64,000 nucleotides of DNA from Paenibacillus aceris (GTDB lineage: Bacteria; Bacillota; Bacilli; Paenibacillales; NBRC-103111), in assembly GCF_017874035.1 (NCBI RefSeq), contig NZ_JAGGKV010000004.1:186001-250000 (forward strand), written 5' to 3'. Numbering within the stretch: position 1 is the stretch's first letter; each line of letters opens with the position of its first letter. The notes beneath the pieces are model-generated. The model saw nothing but the letters and a program-made list of their open reading frames with translations. It was not told the origin of the DNA and ran no database searches. Of the stretch, positions 43,329 to 51,701 are shown piece after piece. The translations under genes and the position numbers were made by a program.

Positions 43329-44312
43329 TTATGTTTCTATCCACAAACCGTTCATGAATCGGATCTGTTCACCTGCCCGTATCCCCCTGGCTCCTGTAAG
43401 TTCGTGCTCGTAAGGAAGATTGAATGCATCAGTTACATATGTGTAAGGTTCTAGCGAATAAGCCGATGCCCATTCCGGGCGAAACAAGACAAGAAAAGGA
43501 AAGATGTGATCCAACTGATAGGCAATCGTATAACCTCGATCCTTCATTTGGATACGGCAGGTACGATCCATCTCCTGGTCCATGGATAGCAGAGAACAGC
43601 CGGCAACCGGATAGTCCTCAATCGGGACGCCTTCACGCAGCCTTTGGCTGAAGGCAGATCCCTCCGGCCTCCCGGTCACGAACGCTTGATTCGTAACGGG
43701 CCATTCCGCAGCCGCAGGGATCTGAAGGACAATCTGTTTCCCGCTCGCGAATGGCAGTGGAAAGTAAGGATGAAGCCCAAATGCAAACGGCGCTTCATAT
43801 ACGCCTTCATTTTCGATCATACCTTCCAGATAAAGACGTCCCTCCTTCAGCCGGTACGTCATCGCAAAGGTCAACAGATGGGGGAAATACGCCATGATCT
43901 CCGGATGATCCGCATACCGAAAGCGGCTTGTTACCCAGGCCCCTTCCTCCTGCGACGCGCCATAACCCGCAATCTCCCATGCTTTGGAACAAATTTCTCC
44001 ATGCAGGTGATGGTCAGGAGGCTCGTTCAAAGGCAGTTTGTATTCACGTCCCCTGAAGGAAAAACGTCCGTTACGCACCCTGTTCGGCGGAAATAATAGG
44101 GGTATGCCATATTGGAATGCGGCGAGCGGTTCGCGCCGTAAGGAATCTAAGCTAGCCGGCGGTAGAATGATCTCATGTCCGCCGCATTCGAATCGAAAGA
44201 GATTATTGCCGATGGCCGGAATCAGTTCCGCCGTGGAACTGCTCTCCGTATCGGTTAACTGGATGACCGAGAATCCCTCTTGGAACACAGAGCCCGCCCA
44301 ATATCTGCTCAT
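43329..44312 (-). CDS. Aldose 1-epimerase (galactose mutarotase) family protein
   Basis: 327 aa. Mutarotases interconvert the anomers of free aldoses. The family is recognised by the beta-supersandwich pattern with PLLFPPNRVRNGRF, a substrate-side His in PDHHLHG, FGLHPYFPLP with the catalytic His, and the late acidic SLEPYTY. The ATG at 44310-44312 was chosen because AAGGAGG lies upstream at the right distance; the longer frame would run into the preceding gene. It lies 13 bp after the GH127-like gene and 13 bp before the MocA-like gene, so it would supply the proper anomer of the released sugar. No signal peptide. Confidence 0.85.
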   Translation of the reverse strand: MSRYWAGSVFQEGFSVIQLTDTESSSTAELIPAIGNNLFRFECGGHEIILPPASLDSLRREPLAAFQYGIPLLFPPNRVRNGRFSFRGREYKLPLNEPPDHHLHGEICSKAWEIAGYGASQEEGAWVTSRFRYADHPEIMAYFPHLLTFAMTYRLKEGRLYLEGMIENEGVYEAPFAFGLHPYFPLPFASGKQIVLQIPAAAEWPVTNQAFVTGRPEGSAFSQRLREGVPIEDYPVAGCSLLSMDQEMDRTCRIQMKDRGYTIAYQLDHIFPFLVLFRPEWASAYSLEPYTYVTDAFNLPYEHELTGARGIRAGEQIRFMNGLWIET

Positions 44313-44325
44313 ATGCGCCCTCCTT

Positions 44326-46059
44326 TTACCAATACAGTTCCTCTTCCAGCCTGCGATACTGCCCAGGACGCAGAGGTGCCGTCTCATAAATTTTCCGGTT
44401 GTTATAGAACGGATGATGTGTCCCAGCCGGGCTTAAATGAATGACATCATCACCGCGCCAACGCGTAATAAATTCCTGTCCAACTGCCTTTTCCACCGTC
44501 TGGCGCTCGCTAAGCGGAAACGTGATTGTAATCTTCTCTCCCTCTTGAACTTGACCCAACATAAGAAAACGCTGATTTACCCACATGCTCGGATCACCGC
44601 CGGACTGTGTTCGCACCGCATTGCCCAGCTCCCGGTGAACGGCTACCTTCGCATAGCCAGCCCAATCCGGAATGCGTACTTGCAGTCTCGGCACGCTGCG
44701 ATGAATGTCCAACTCCACCCGGCCTTCGTGCGGCAGATAGCTGCTGACATCAAGCCATCGCGAGCCGCGGTTCAAGAGGAAATTCACGCTGACGGTATCA
44801 TTATGCGATGTGATCGTGTTGCTCCAGCCCATAAACAGCCCTCTTGTTCCTGAACCGATACAGCACGTCTGCAAATCGCTAGTATGTCCTCTGCCTCCGC
44901 TCACATTACAGCAAAAATCATTGGGGGCGGAATACCCGGCAAAAGCTCCTCGTGCGCGCTCCGCCACGTTATAGTAGGATTTCATGCCAATATCGTCATT
45001 TGCCTTATCTGCAGCATCCTCGACCCAATCTAGATTCAAGAGCTGGGATTCCGTCAGATGATTACGCAGGAAACGCTCTACAATACCCCAGTATTCAACG
45101 TAGCCGCTGCGAGCGAGTGTAATCCCAGTGGAAATTAGATCAACGAGCGAGCACGTCTCATGCTCGAAGGCTTGTTCATGCATGTCTCCCGGCGTCCAGC
45201 CAAACGTCGTGCAGCGTGTCAGCGCCCAATCGTAGCTCTTCTTGACGAAGTGAATGAGAGAGGCGTCCTGCGTGTGCCAGCCAAAACGTGCAAGCGCATC
45301 AAGCGTGCCGATGCGGGTATGAAAGTGTCCGCTGCGGAAGGCAAGCGCATCGTTAAAGCTGCCGTCAGGATGGAAGACACCGCTGCGATGAACGATGAGC
45401 GCCGAGAAAAACTGGCATAGCTCGAACGCATCCGAATTCCCCGTCAGCTCATAGTATTTCAGAAGCGGCATCACCAACCGTCCGCAAAATGCCGCAGGAT
45501 CCGGGGCAAGCCGGAGTTGGACCGCGTTCGTGGACGGCCAACCTTTCGTTGTATACTCGGAAGCCGGATAGTACCAAACGTCCTTCTCCTTCACAGCGAT
45601 TCGTTTGAGCGCAGCCACATGTTTATCCGCAACATGCTTGATCTTGCGATCGCCGGTTGACATGTACCAAGAAGTTAATGCCAAGATGACGGCACGCTGG
45701 TCGATTAAATTGGCATTGGTCTCCCAAGGCGCCTTAGGATTTAATTGCCGGTAACTAAGTCCGTCATCCTTGAAAAAGCTCAAGAAATTAGCTCGATAAC
45801 GCTCCTCAATGTCGCGTCCCCGCTGGTCTCCTGTCATGTGCCTCGCCAAAATCAGAGCATCCACCAAGCGGCCGTGGCTGGAGCCGTAGTCCCAATCTCC
45901 ATGCGTCAAAAACGCTGGTTTCTCCATTAAATTCGCTGCAAAAAACGGAATATATCCGAAGTCCTCATCTGCCATACCGATAATCGCGCTAAGAACGTGC
46001 CCTGCCCGTTCCTCAAGATGAAGTGTATCTGGAATTTGTTTCATTTCCTGGGAAATCAT
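44326..46059 (-). CDS. GH127-type (beta-L-arabinofuranosidase-like) glycoside hydrolase
   Basis: 577 aa. Helical-barrel protein with a C-terminal beta-sandwich (about 430-577). GH127 enzymes use a zinc site made of one Glu and three Cys, one of which is the nucleophile. Here Glu301 and Cys303 lie in HETCSLVDL, and Cys399-Cys400 in LQTCCIGSG match that arrangement; an additional Cys383-Cys384 pair is present. This is more divergent than typical GH127, which usually has CCPPN rather than CCIGSG, so a neighbouring family is possible. No signal peptide. GAAGGAGA precedes the ATG. It is first of the sugar genes in this operon, 16 bp after the ABC ATPase gene. Confidence 0.75.
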   Translation of the reverse strand: MISQEMKQIPDTLHLEERAGHVLSAIIGMADEDFGYIPFFAANLMEKPAFLTHGDWDYGSSHGRLVDALILARHMTGDQRGRDIEERYRANFLSFFKDDGLSYRQLNPKAPWETNANLIDQRAVILALTSWYMSTGDRKIKHVADKHVAALKRIAVKEKDVWYYPASEYTTKGWPSTNAVQLRLAPDPAAFCGRLVMPLLKYYELTGNSDAFELCQFFSALIVHRSGVFHPDGSFNDALAFRSGHFHTRIGTLDALARFGWHTQDASLIHFVKKSYDWALTRCTTFGWTPGDMHEQAFEHETCSLVDLISTGITLARSGYVEYWGIVERFLRNHLTESQLLNLDWVEDAADKANDDIGMKSYYNVAERARGAFAGYSAPNDFCCNVSGGRGHTSDLQTCCIGSGTRGLFMGWSNTITSHNDTVSVNFLLNRGSRWLDVSSYLPHEGRVELDIHRSVPRLQVRIPDWAGYAKVAVHRELGNAVRTQSGGDPSMWVNQRFLMLGQVQEGEKITITFPLSERQTVEKAVGQEFITRWRGDDVIHLSPAGTHHPFYNNRKIYETAPLRPGQYRRLEEELYW

Positions 46060-46075
46060 CGAGTTATCTCCTTCG

Positions 46076-46963
46076 CTATACTTTAATAGGAGGCATGATC
46101 ACAATTTTGCCGTCCTCCACGGTAACCTTTACTTTGTTCATTTCTTTCGCTCCGATTGTTTCTAAGTAGCTTGCGGGAATTTGCAAACGTCCCGCTTGGT
46201 CCAGCACCGCATATTCGATGTGAGACTCTTCTTCTTGCACATCTTCAATGCCCTGCTCCTGGTCTAGAAGCTCTTGCTCGTACGACTTGCGTCTCACAAT
46301 TTCTGACGATGTTTTCCCGTCTCGAATGGCAACGACACGATCCACCTTCTTGGCCAGCGCAGGATCGTGTGTCACAATAACAATGGTGAGACCCAGATCC
46401 CTGCATAGCTGCCGGAACAAGTCTAGAATTTGGTTCGCCATGTTCGTATCCACCGAACCGGTCGGTTCATCCGCCAGCAGCAGCTTCGGATGATTCGCCA
46501 GCGCTATGGCAATAGCCACCCGCTGCTGCTCGCCCCCAGATAACTGATTCAACTTGTTGTTCCTTCGATGGCTAAGCCCGACAGCTTCCAACAATTCAAT
46601 CGCTCGTTCCCGTTTGCGTTTGCCTCGAAGCAGGATGGGCAGTTCCACATTTTCCTGCGCCGTTAAATACGGAATCAAGTTACGCGCATTGTTCTGCCAG
46701 ACGAAGCCCACTGACTCGCGTTTATACTTCACGAGATCTTTCTCCCGCATTCCCAGTAGATCTTTACCGTCCACCATCAATCGGCCCGCTGAAGGGCGGT
46801 CAAGTCCTCCAAGCATGTTTAGAAGCGTTGATTTGCCGCTGCCGCTGTTTCCGATAATGGCCATCAGTTCGCCTGGCTCCACATGCAGGTCCAACCCCTG
46901 TAAAGCAACGACTTCTAAATCGGCTACTTTGTAAATCTTCACCAAATTATCGCAATGTATCAT
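46076..46963 (-). CDS. ABC transporter ATPase (LolD/MacB type) with a C-terminal AbrB-like segment
   Basis: 295 aa. The ATPase covers about 1-225: Walker A GNSGSGKST, signature LSGGEQQRVAIAIAL and Walker B LLLADEPTGSVD. The final 50 residues (from AVLDQAGRLQIPASYL to KIVIMPPI) read like a SpoVT/AbrB swapped-hairpin domain, which normally binds DNA or serves dimerisation. An acidic linker (QEQGIEDVQEEE) joins them. The ATG at 46961-46963 was preferred to a 25-codon-longer frame because GGGGAGG lies six bases upstream and the longer form would overlap the permease. It directly follows the large permease gene. Confidence 0.85.
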   Translation of the reverse strand: MIHCDNLVKIYKVADLEVVALQGLDLHVEPGELMAIIGNSGSGKSTLLNMLGGLDRPSAGRLMVDGKDLLGMREKDLVKYKRESVGFVWQNNARNLIPYLTAQENVELPILLRGKRKRERAIELLEAVGLSHRRNNKLNQLSGGEQQRVAIAIALANHPKLLLADEPTGSVDTNMANQILDLFRQLCRDLGLTIVIVTHDPALAKKVDRVVAIRDGKTSSEIVRRKSYEQELLDQEQGIEDVQEEESHIEYAVLDQAGRLQIPASYLETIGAKEMNKVKVTVEDGKIVIMPPIKV

Positions 46964-46964
46964 G

Positions 46965-49877
46965 CTAATCCTCCCCAAGCTTAACGGCCTGATGAATCCG
47001 GATTCGCGAAACGATATGTCCCAGAACCGCAAGTCCAATTGTGATCATGACGGTTACGATTCCATACAGCCGCTCTGTGTCGCGCCTGTCGAAGGTGACT
47101 TGAAACGGCGGTACTTGCGTTGAAGGGTCGAAGGAAAGTTCGAATAAAGGCACGAACAAATGGCTGGCTAAATTCCCCGTCATAATCCCGATAAGGATCG
47201 CTGCGCCCGATACCATCACCTGTTCGCCAACCAACATGACAATCAATTGCCCAACAGATACGCCCATCGCCCGAAAAATACCGTATTGCAGCGTTCGTGC
47301 GGATAATGACAGCACCCAATACAGTAAAAATCCAAAAAAGCAAACGACTACCGAGATGATAAACCCTAAGGTCATCACGCCATTAATCGCCAATTGGAAG
47401 GGATCCTTGATCGCCTTAATCTGTTCCTGTTTCGCATCGGTGACGGATTCAATTTCGTAGCCATGAGTGCTGACGGCTTGATATACGCTATTACTGCTCG
47501 ACTCCGGCGTAAGCTTCATCCATACTTCATAAGGTTCGATCGCGAGATTGTTCTGGATGTAGGCCAAGTGGCCAACGATCAACATCGGCTTCTTCACTTT
47601 TGTCGTAGTTCCTGACTTTGTCGTAACCGACACGGTATCTCCTGCTCCCGGATTAGGGTTCCAGGACGGCCAATAATCAATGATTCCGAACACGGTAAAT
47701 GAAGCCGGCTCTACATTTTGCCAGCCAGCCGTAATGGTATCCCCAACTTTCACGCCATATTCTTCCGCTATGGATCTGGAAATTAGAATAGCTGATGGAT
47801 TTTTGGCGATGAGGTTTAAATAATCGTAAATATGATGATCAAGCAATTTGTCCCGCAGCCAAGCCGTCTCGCCGAAATCCTTCGTATCGATGCCCATCAG
47901 CTCAACCTGGGCCGAGGTCTTGCCTTTATTAAAGGAGGCATCCTTTCGGATAAATACCTTTGCCGCATGATCGACACCTGGAAATTGCGTAAACGGCAAG
48001 AAACTCGGTTCACTATATTGAACCTTTTGCGGCGGGCTCACTGTCGTATCGGAGACGTCTTCCGAAGCCGCGCTGTCATCTTCAGAACCCTCAGCACCGA
48101 ACAAGATAGCTGGCGGCGCATCATTCTCCCAGTGGATTTTCATGACGATATCAGCACCTGCGGAATAACGGATTTTATCCGTCGTATTCTGATTGATCGT
48201 GCGAGTTGCGCTAGCGCTGAATAGCCCTGTCGCGATCGTAATAATGAGAAATACCATAATAAACTGATACTGAATAATCGAGCGGCTCACCTGTATTAAA
48301 GTGGTATACACGGTTGGAGGCCACCATCTTTTGCCTACTTTATACAATAGCTTCATAAACAAGGGGTACAGCCGAAGCACAAGCAAGCCGAGTCCTAAAA
48401 TAAACATGGCCGGAATGAGGAATAAAAGCGGATCAACTCTTAAATCAGCAGACTTTAATCCGAGTGAAAGAATGTCCTTTACTCTCGTTTTATAATTTTG
48501 TAACCCATACAGCGAAATGCCGATGATCGCGATATCGAGAAAAAACTTATGCCAAAAAGATTGCTTCTGCATTCTTGCCGACTGCTGCTTATGGCCGACA
48601 ATCGTGACTCTCGTAGCGAGGATAACAGGTATCAATGTCATCACAAGCGAGGCGGCAATGGCCGTCAATGCGTAAAGGAAAGCATCTTCGCTAAGCTTGG
48701 TTTCCAGCTTTGCACGCTGCACAAATTCAAGAAATCCGCTTGAGGCTCCTAATAATTCGGTGAGCTTGGCACCGAGATAGGGCCCGACCGTAAACGCGAT
48801 GGCACCAAGTACAAGGCCTTCGGCCGCATAACTAAAAACGATTTGCAGCCGGCTCGCCCCTCTGCTTCGCAGCACGGCGATTTCCGTTTTCTGACGTTCC
48901 GTGATCAAGTTAGCCACCATAAATAAGTAAAAAGCGAGCATCAGCATGACCGGTACATTGAGCGACCATAGCATCTTCCGTAAATTTGTTTCTTTTACGT
49001 AATAATTACTAAGCGTTTGTAACGCTGGAGCGTTCTTATTATGAGAGTCGTAATGAGCATCCATAAACGTATTGATCGCTTGATCGTTATATAGAAATTC
49101 GTCGGCAGATGCCAGCGTCAACAACTTATAATCGAGTGCAAAGTACCAATAGCTGGATTGGACATTCAGCTTCCCGCCCACGGTGAACTCTTTTTCGAAC
49201 AAATTAAAATCAATAAGAAAACTGTTCTTGTAGCTGCTCGTATTGTTGTACCAGTAGATATCGGTGTAGTCCTTACGATCGAAGACGCCAACAGGCTTAA
49301 TTGAGATTGGCTGCGGCAAACTGGCATCCTTGATGATAAACACGGTATTGAGTACCATCCCCAGCTCGGTCAGCGCCTCTGGCGCAACAAGCGCTTCATA
49401 CACGCCTCCCACCGATTCTTTCGCAGGAAGTCGTCCATCCACTAACCGAATATGGCTTTCCATACCGTCAATGGCAGAAATATCCGCCGATCTTTGGATA
49501 TTGATATCGATTTTGTCTGGCTCCGCAGGAACTAGATTGTAGCGCTGAGTCGCTCTTTCGCTGACGAAATTTTGTACGGGAATGCCAAAACGTCTCTCTT
49601 TTTCCTTCAGGAATTGTTCGGTTTCCGCGATGTTGGCAGGCTTTTGCTGTTTGTCTTGCTCAGACAAAGCAGCCGAAATCCAGTAAATTCCAGGGTATTG
49701 ATTGCTGCCCAACTGCAGCTGCTGCATTTCTTGGATCAACATTCTCTGTAAAATGGCGCTCGTATAAATCGGCATGCTGCTCGCCAAAGCGACGGATAGC
49801 ACGAGTCCGAACAACAGGCTAAGCTCAAGCCATTTATTATTGATCATTTTGCGCAAGATCATGATAAATAACGCCAA
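46965..49877 (-). CDS. FtsX/MacB-like ABC transporter permease
   Basis: 970 aa, about twice the length of simple permeases, since it holds two FtsX-like halves. There is a first membrane helix (about 18-38), a large extracellular domain (about 40-310), a helix cluster (about 315-440 and 470-560), a second extracellular domain (about 570-800) and three terminal helices (about 820-950). The start is a TTG (49875-49877) eight bases after GGAGG; an ATG five codons later has poorer spacing. It is flanked by two LolD-type ATPases and a lipoprotein adaptor, so it forms a MacAB-like export or mechanotransmission system. Substrate unknown. Confidence 0.82.
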   Translation of the reverse strand: MALFIMILRKMINNKWLELSLLFGLVLSVALASSMPIYTSAILQRMLIQEMQQLQLGSNQYPGIYWISAALSEQDKQQKPANIAETEQFLKEKERRFGIPVQNFVSERATQRYNLVPAEPDKIDINIQRSADISAIDGMESHIRLVDGRLPAKESVGGVYEALVAPEALTELGMVLNTVFIIKDASLPQPISIKPVGVFDRKDYTDIYWYNNTSSYKNSFLIDFNLFEKEFTVGGKLNVQSSYWYFALDYKLLTLASADEFLYNDQAINTFMDAHYDSHNKNAPALQTLSNYYVKETNLRKMLWSLNVPVMLMLAFYLFMVANLITERQKTEIAVLRSRGASRLQIVFSYAAEGLVLGAIAFTVGPYLGAKLTELLGASSGFLEFVQRAKLETKLSEDAFLYALTAIAASLVMTLIPVILATRVTIVGHKQQSARMQKQSFWHKFFLDIAIIGISLYGLQNYKTRVKDILSLGLKSADLRVDPLLFLIPAMFILGLGLLVLRLYPLFMKLLYKVGKRWWPPTVYTTLIQVSRSIIQYQFIMVFLIITIATGLFSASATRTINQNTTDKIRYSAGADIVMKIHWENDAPPAILFGAEGSEDDSAASEDVSDTTVSPPQKVQYSEPSFLPFTQFPGVDHAAKVFIRKDASFNKGKTSAQVELMGIDTKDFGETAWLRDKLLDHHIYDYLNLIAKNPSAILISRSIAEEYGVKVGDTITAGWQNVEPASFTVFGIIDYWPSWNPNPGAGDTVSVTTKSGTTTKVKKPMLIVGHLAYIQNNLAIEPYEVWMKLTPESSSNSVYQAVSTHGYEIESVTDAKQEQIKAIKDPFQLAINGVMTLGFIISVVVCFFGFLLYWVLSLSARTLQYGIFRAMGVSVGQLIVMLVGEQVMVSGAAILIGIMTGNLASHLFVPLFELSFDPSTQVPPFQVTFDRRDTERLYGIVTVMITIGLAVLGHIVSRIRIHQAVKLGED

Positions 49878-49890
49878 TGTCTTAGCCTCC

Positions 49891-50925
49891 TTAATTGTTC
49901 AGAATGATCTGCTGTCCTTCGCTTAAGCCCTTTCGTATTTCCACTTCCGTTGCTGCTACAATCCCTTTCTCTACATCCACCTCTTTGCGGCTCTCGCCGT
50001 CCAGCACCTGCACGTAATCGCGACCCATGTAGTTGCGCAAACCCGCTCTTGGAATAACGATCACTTGATCCCGTTTCTGGGTCACAATCGTGATGTCGGC
50101 TTGGCTGCCTATCGTCACACCCTCAGGCAAATCCGCGATTTGAATGTAAAGAGCCTTGGCGTTTTTGTCCTGAATCGCTTTATTGCTATTTGGCGGTGCG
50201 GAAAGAGGTGTTTGAACGACTTTCCCGGCTATCGTCTTATCCTTCAATTTGACGGTTACATCCATGCCCACTTCAACCCCGCCCAAATCGTTCTGGCTGG
50301 CTGCCGTGTAAACCAGCTTCATCTGTCTCGGATCCGAAAGCGTAATGACTTGTTTATAGGCAGCTACTTGGTCGCCGGGCTGGATGGTATCGATAAACGT
50401 AACAATCCCATTAATCGTCGATGTGAGCCTTGAGTTCTGAAGCTGATCCTGCAGAGATTTCAATTGGAGTTGAGCGCCTTCCATATCAAGCAGTTTTAGT
50501 CGGATATCGGGATCATCGGCATCCTTCTCAGACATCGCTTGCTGCATCGATATTTTAAGCTTCTCGATGGAAATTTGCTGAAGCTTAATTTTCATATCCA
50601 AATCAGAAGTTTCCGTCGTTGCCAGCACATCACCGACTTTTACTTGATCGCCCAATTTCACGTTAATTTGTCTTAATCGTGCGCCAGACTCCGAATAGAA
50701 CAAATAATCCATTTTGTCCGAAGCAAATGTTGCAACGCCTGTAATTTGCTGTGCGATATTGCTGCGTTTCACGGCGTATAGACTCAATGTCTCCTTGGCG
50801 GGCTCGACAAGCGGCGGTTTCAATTCTCCTTCCTCGACCGGCAGCAGCGAGCACCCCGTTAACATCCATGCCATACAACATGTGCCGATCACCGGCAGCA
50901 AGACTCGCTTAAGTCGCATCGACAA
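49891..50925 (-). CDS. Membrane-fusion/adaptor lipoprotein of the MacA/HlyD type
   Basis: About 344 aa. The lipobox LTGCS follows a short signal peptide, so it is anchored to the outer face of the cytoplasmic membrane. Barrel-sandwich halves (ARLRQINVKLGDQVKVGDVLATTE and ALYIQIADLPEGVTIGSQ) flank a coiled-coil region (about 110-170). These adaptors couple a permease to outer components or cargo. The start is uncertain: GGAGG is nine bases before a TTG (50923-50925), chosen here, while an ATG lies two codons further on. It overlaps the end of the ATPase gene and precedes the permease gene by 13 bp. Confidence 0.78.
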   Translation of the reverse strand: MSMRLKRVLLPVIGTCCMAWMLTGCSLLPVEEGELKPPLVEPAKETLSLYAVKRSNIAQQITGVATFASDKMDYLFYSESGARLRQINVKLGDQVKVGDVLATTETSDLDMKIKLQQISIEKLKISMQQAMSEKDADDPDIRLKLLDMEGAQLQLKSLQDQLQNSRLTSTINGIVTFIDTIQPGDQVAAYKQVITLSDPRQMKLVYTAASQNDLGGVEVGMDVTVKLKDKTIAGKVVQTPLSAPPNSNKAIQDKNAKALYIQIADLPEGVTIGSQADITIVTQKRDQVIVIPRAGLRNYMGRDYVQVLDGESRKEVDVEKGIVAATEVEIRKGLSEGQQIILNN

Positions 50926-51613
50926 TTTGGCCATCCTCCAATGCGTAAACATGATCGGCAAAGCTCATAATGGCAGGATCATGCGTCGTAAGAATGATCG
51001 TCATTCCCTCGTTCTGCACGAGATCCTTGAACACTCGCATCACTTGCGCCCCCATTTTGCTGTCCAGCTCGGCTGTTGGTTCATCAGCGAGAATTAAAGC
51101 CGGCTTATGCGCAATCGCTCGCGCAATGGCCACCCGCTGCTGCTCTCCCCCCGACATCTCAAACGGTCTGTGCTTCATTCTTGCCTTCAGACCTACATAG
51201 TCAAGCGCGTTTTCCGCATAATTTTTAAAATGCACAGACTTTACGCCGGCAATTCGCAAGCCGAATTCGACATTCTCATAGGCCGTCATCAGAGGAACGA
51301 GGCCGAAGGATTGAAAAATAAGCCCCATCTCCTTGCGCCTGAGCGCGTTGCGTTTCTTCTCTGAAAATGAGCTGATTTCATTCCCGTTGAAAAACACGTG
51401 CCCCTCCGTCGGTTTGTCCAGAGCCCCCAAAATGTTAATTAAGGTCGTTTTCCCGGAACCCGATCTTCCTCTCAGCGCAATGAGCCGTTTGGCTGGTATG
51501 CTAAAACTTGCCCCTCGCAAAGCATGAACAGCAGAGGAGCCGCGTCCAAATATTCTTGTAACACCTTCCGCCTGAATAAGGGGCGGGGAACTCGGTTGTT
51601 GCTGCGCAATCAT
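50909..51613 (-). CDS. ABC transporter ATPase (LolD/MacB type)
   Basis: 234 aa. Walker A GRSGSGKTT, signature MSGGEQQRVAIARAI and Walker B LILADEPTAELD are intact. This single domain lacks any extension, unlike its paralogue at 46076. AGGAG precedes the ATG. It is first in the adaptor-permease-ATPase operon; its stop overlaps the adaptor gene start. The upstream terminator at 51651-51681 separates it from the SLH gene. Confidence 0.88.
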   Translation of the reverse strand: MIAQQQPSSPPLIQAEGVTRIFGRGSSAVHALRGASFSIPAKRLIALRGRSGSGKTTLINILGALDKPTEGHVFFNGNEISSFSEKKRNALRRKEMGLIFQSFGLVPLMTAYENVEFGLRIAGVKSVHFKNYAENALDYVGLKARMKHRPFEMSGGEQQRVAIARAIAHKPALILADEPTAELDSKMGAQVMRVFKDLVQNEGMTIILTTHDPAIMSFADHVYALEDGQIVDAT

Positions 51614-51650
51614 AGCTGCTCACGCTCCTGTTTTGACATTTTACGGTTAG

Positions 51651-51681
51651 TAAAAGAACTCCAGTTCGAAAACTGGAGTTC
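51651..51681 (-). terminator. Rho-independent terminator after the SLH-anchored family protein
   Basis: On the minus strand, AACTCCAGTT and AACTGGAGTT form a perfect 10-bp stem with a TTCG tetraloop, followed by CTTTTAC. It lies 21 bp after the stop codon. Confidence 0.85.
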
Positions 51682-51701
51682 GACTTGTTGTTCCAAAGCT
51701 A

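Noticed and set aside
46076..51613. Antimicrobial-peptide resistance (BceAB) system
   Set aside because: No two-component regulator is next to it, and the presence of an adaptor lipoprotein and two ATPases fits a MacAB-like arrangement better.
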